The position numbers and the translations under genes are program-made. The notes under the pieces are model-generated. The model was not told where the DNA came from, made no database searches, and saw nothing but the letters and a program-made list of their open reading frames with translations. Shown here in pieces: positions 63,993 to 64,000 of a DNA stretch of 64,000 nt; the first letter of the stretch is position 1, and every line of letters begins with the position of its first letter. The stretch lies in NCBI RefSeq assembly GCF_002288825.1, contig NZ_NSLI01000003.1:62001-126000 (forward strand), in the 5' to 3' direction. Source of the stretch: Sphingomonas lenta. GTDB lineage: Bacteria; Pseudomonadota; Alphaproteobacteria; Sphingomonadales; Sphingomonadaceae.

Positions 63993-64000
63993 CAAAGGGC

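Overview
The window is high-GC DNA from an alphaproteobacterium, most likely a sphingomonad (Sphingomonadaceae). The pointers are a DUF1491 gene, an MmcB gene with an alphaproteobacterial LexA box, a COQ9 gene, a TonB-receptor/Spinster-type MFS/TetR group, an HWE histidine kinase, an EcfG-type promoter, a PabB-PabC fusion, and many short palindromic intergenic elements of the kind sphingomonad genomes carry. No species name can be given from the sequence. The content is chromosomal. There is no transposase, prophage, CRISPR array or rRNA operon.

Layout. 1-6.4 kb: DUF1491, a SleB-like cell wall hydrolase, mmcB, an ankyrin protein, an SCO/YcgN/M48-peptidase operon and a class A penicillin-binding protein. 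6.6-9.9 kb: msrB and a three-gene type III polyketide synthase cassette (synthase, methyltransferase, flavoprotein), then tRNA-Leu(GAG). 10-17.4 kb: a zinc-ribbon protein, ftsE-ftsX-YdcF-acyltransferase, hisC, and metX-GNAT-metW. 17.4-19.5 kb: a single-domain response regulator converging on an HWE kinase. 19.5-23.8 kb: a leftward run of DMT transporter, coq9, feoA, feoB and ssb. 24-29.8 kb: an ene-reductase, an NmrA-like protein and the riboflavin genes ribH, ribB, ribE and ribD. 29.9-33.5 kb: a PEBP-like protein, two tiny peptide genes, a diguanylate cyclase, a peroxiredoxin and hisN. 33.6-40.3 kb: translation genes (rpmI, rplT, pheS, pheT, prfC) and an aldose epimerase. 40.3-44.8 kb: the MFS, TonB receptor and TetR group. 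44.8-47.9 kb: merR, ihfA, fabH, plsX, rpmF. 48.1-53.5 kb: MAPEG, a metallo-hydrolase, pabBC, an aminotransferase and a periplasmic msrA. 53.6-59.7 kb: parts of the ligase-associated DNA-damage set (PdeM, Lhr-type helicase, exonuclease) without the ligase, plus a PemK/MazF-like protein. 59.7-64 kb: a candidate small RNA, an S10 carboxypeptidase, two tandem paralogues and rpoN.

Genes are packed tightly, often with NTGA stop/start overlaps. Most intergenic room is taken by palindromic elements of about 70-140 bp. At least ten belong to one superfamily whose ends read cgtcat or cgtcacc on one side and the complement on the other. Two are 132-bp near-identical copies in opposite orientation. One lies inside ribD and is translated in frame, adding about 30 residues to the reductase domain. 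This is the most striking observation. Other leads are a LexA box at mmcB, an EcfG promoter at the response regulator, a sigma-54-like promoter before two micropeptides, and the ligase-less repair island.
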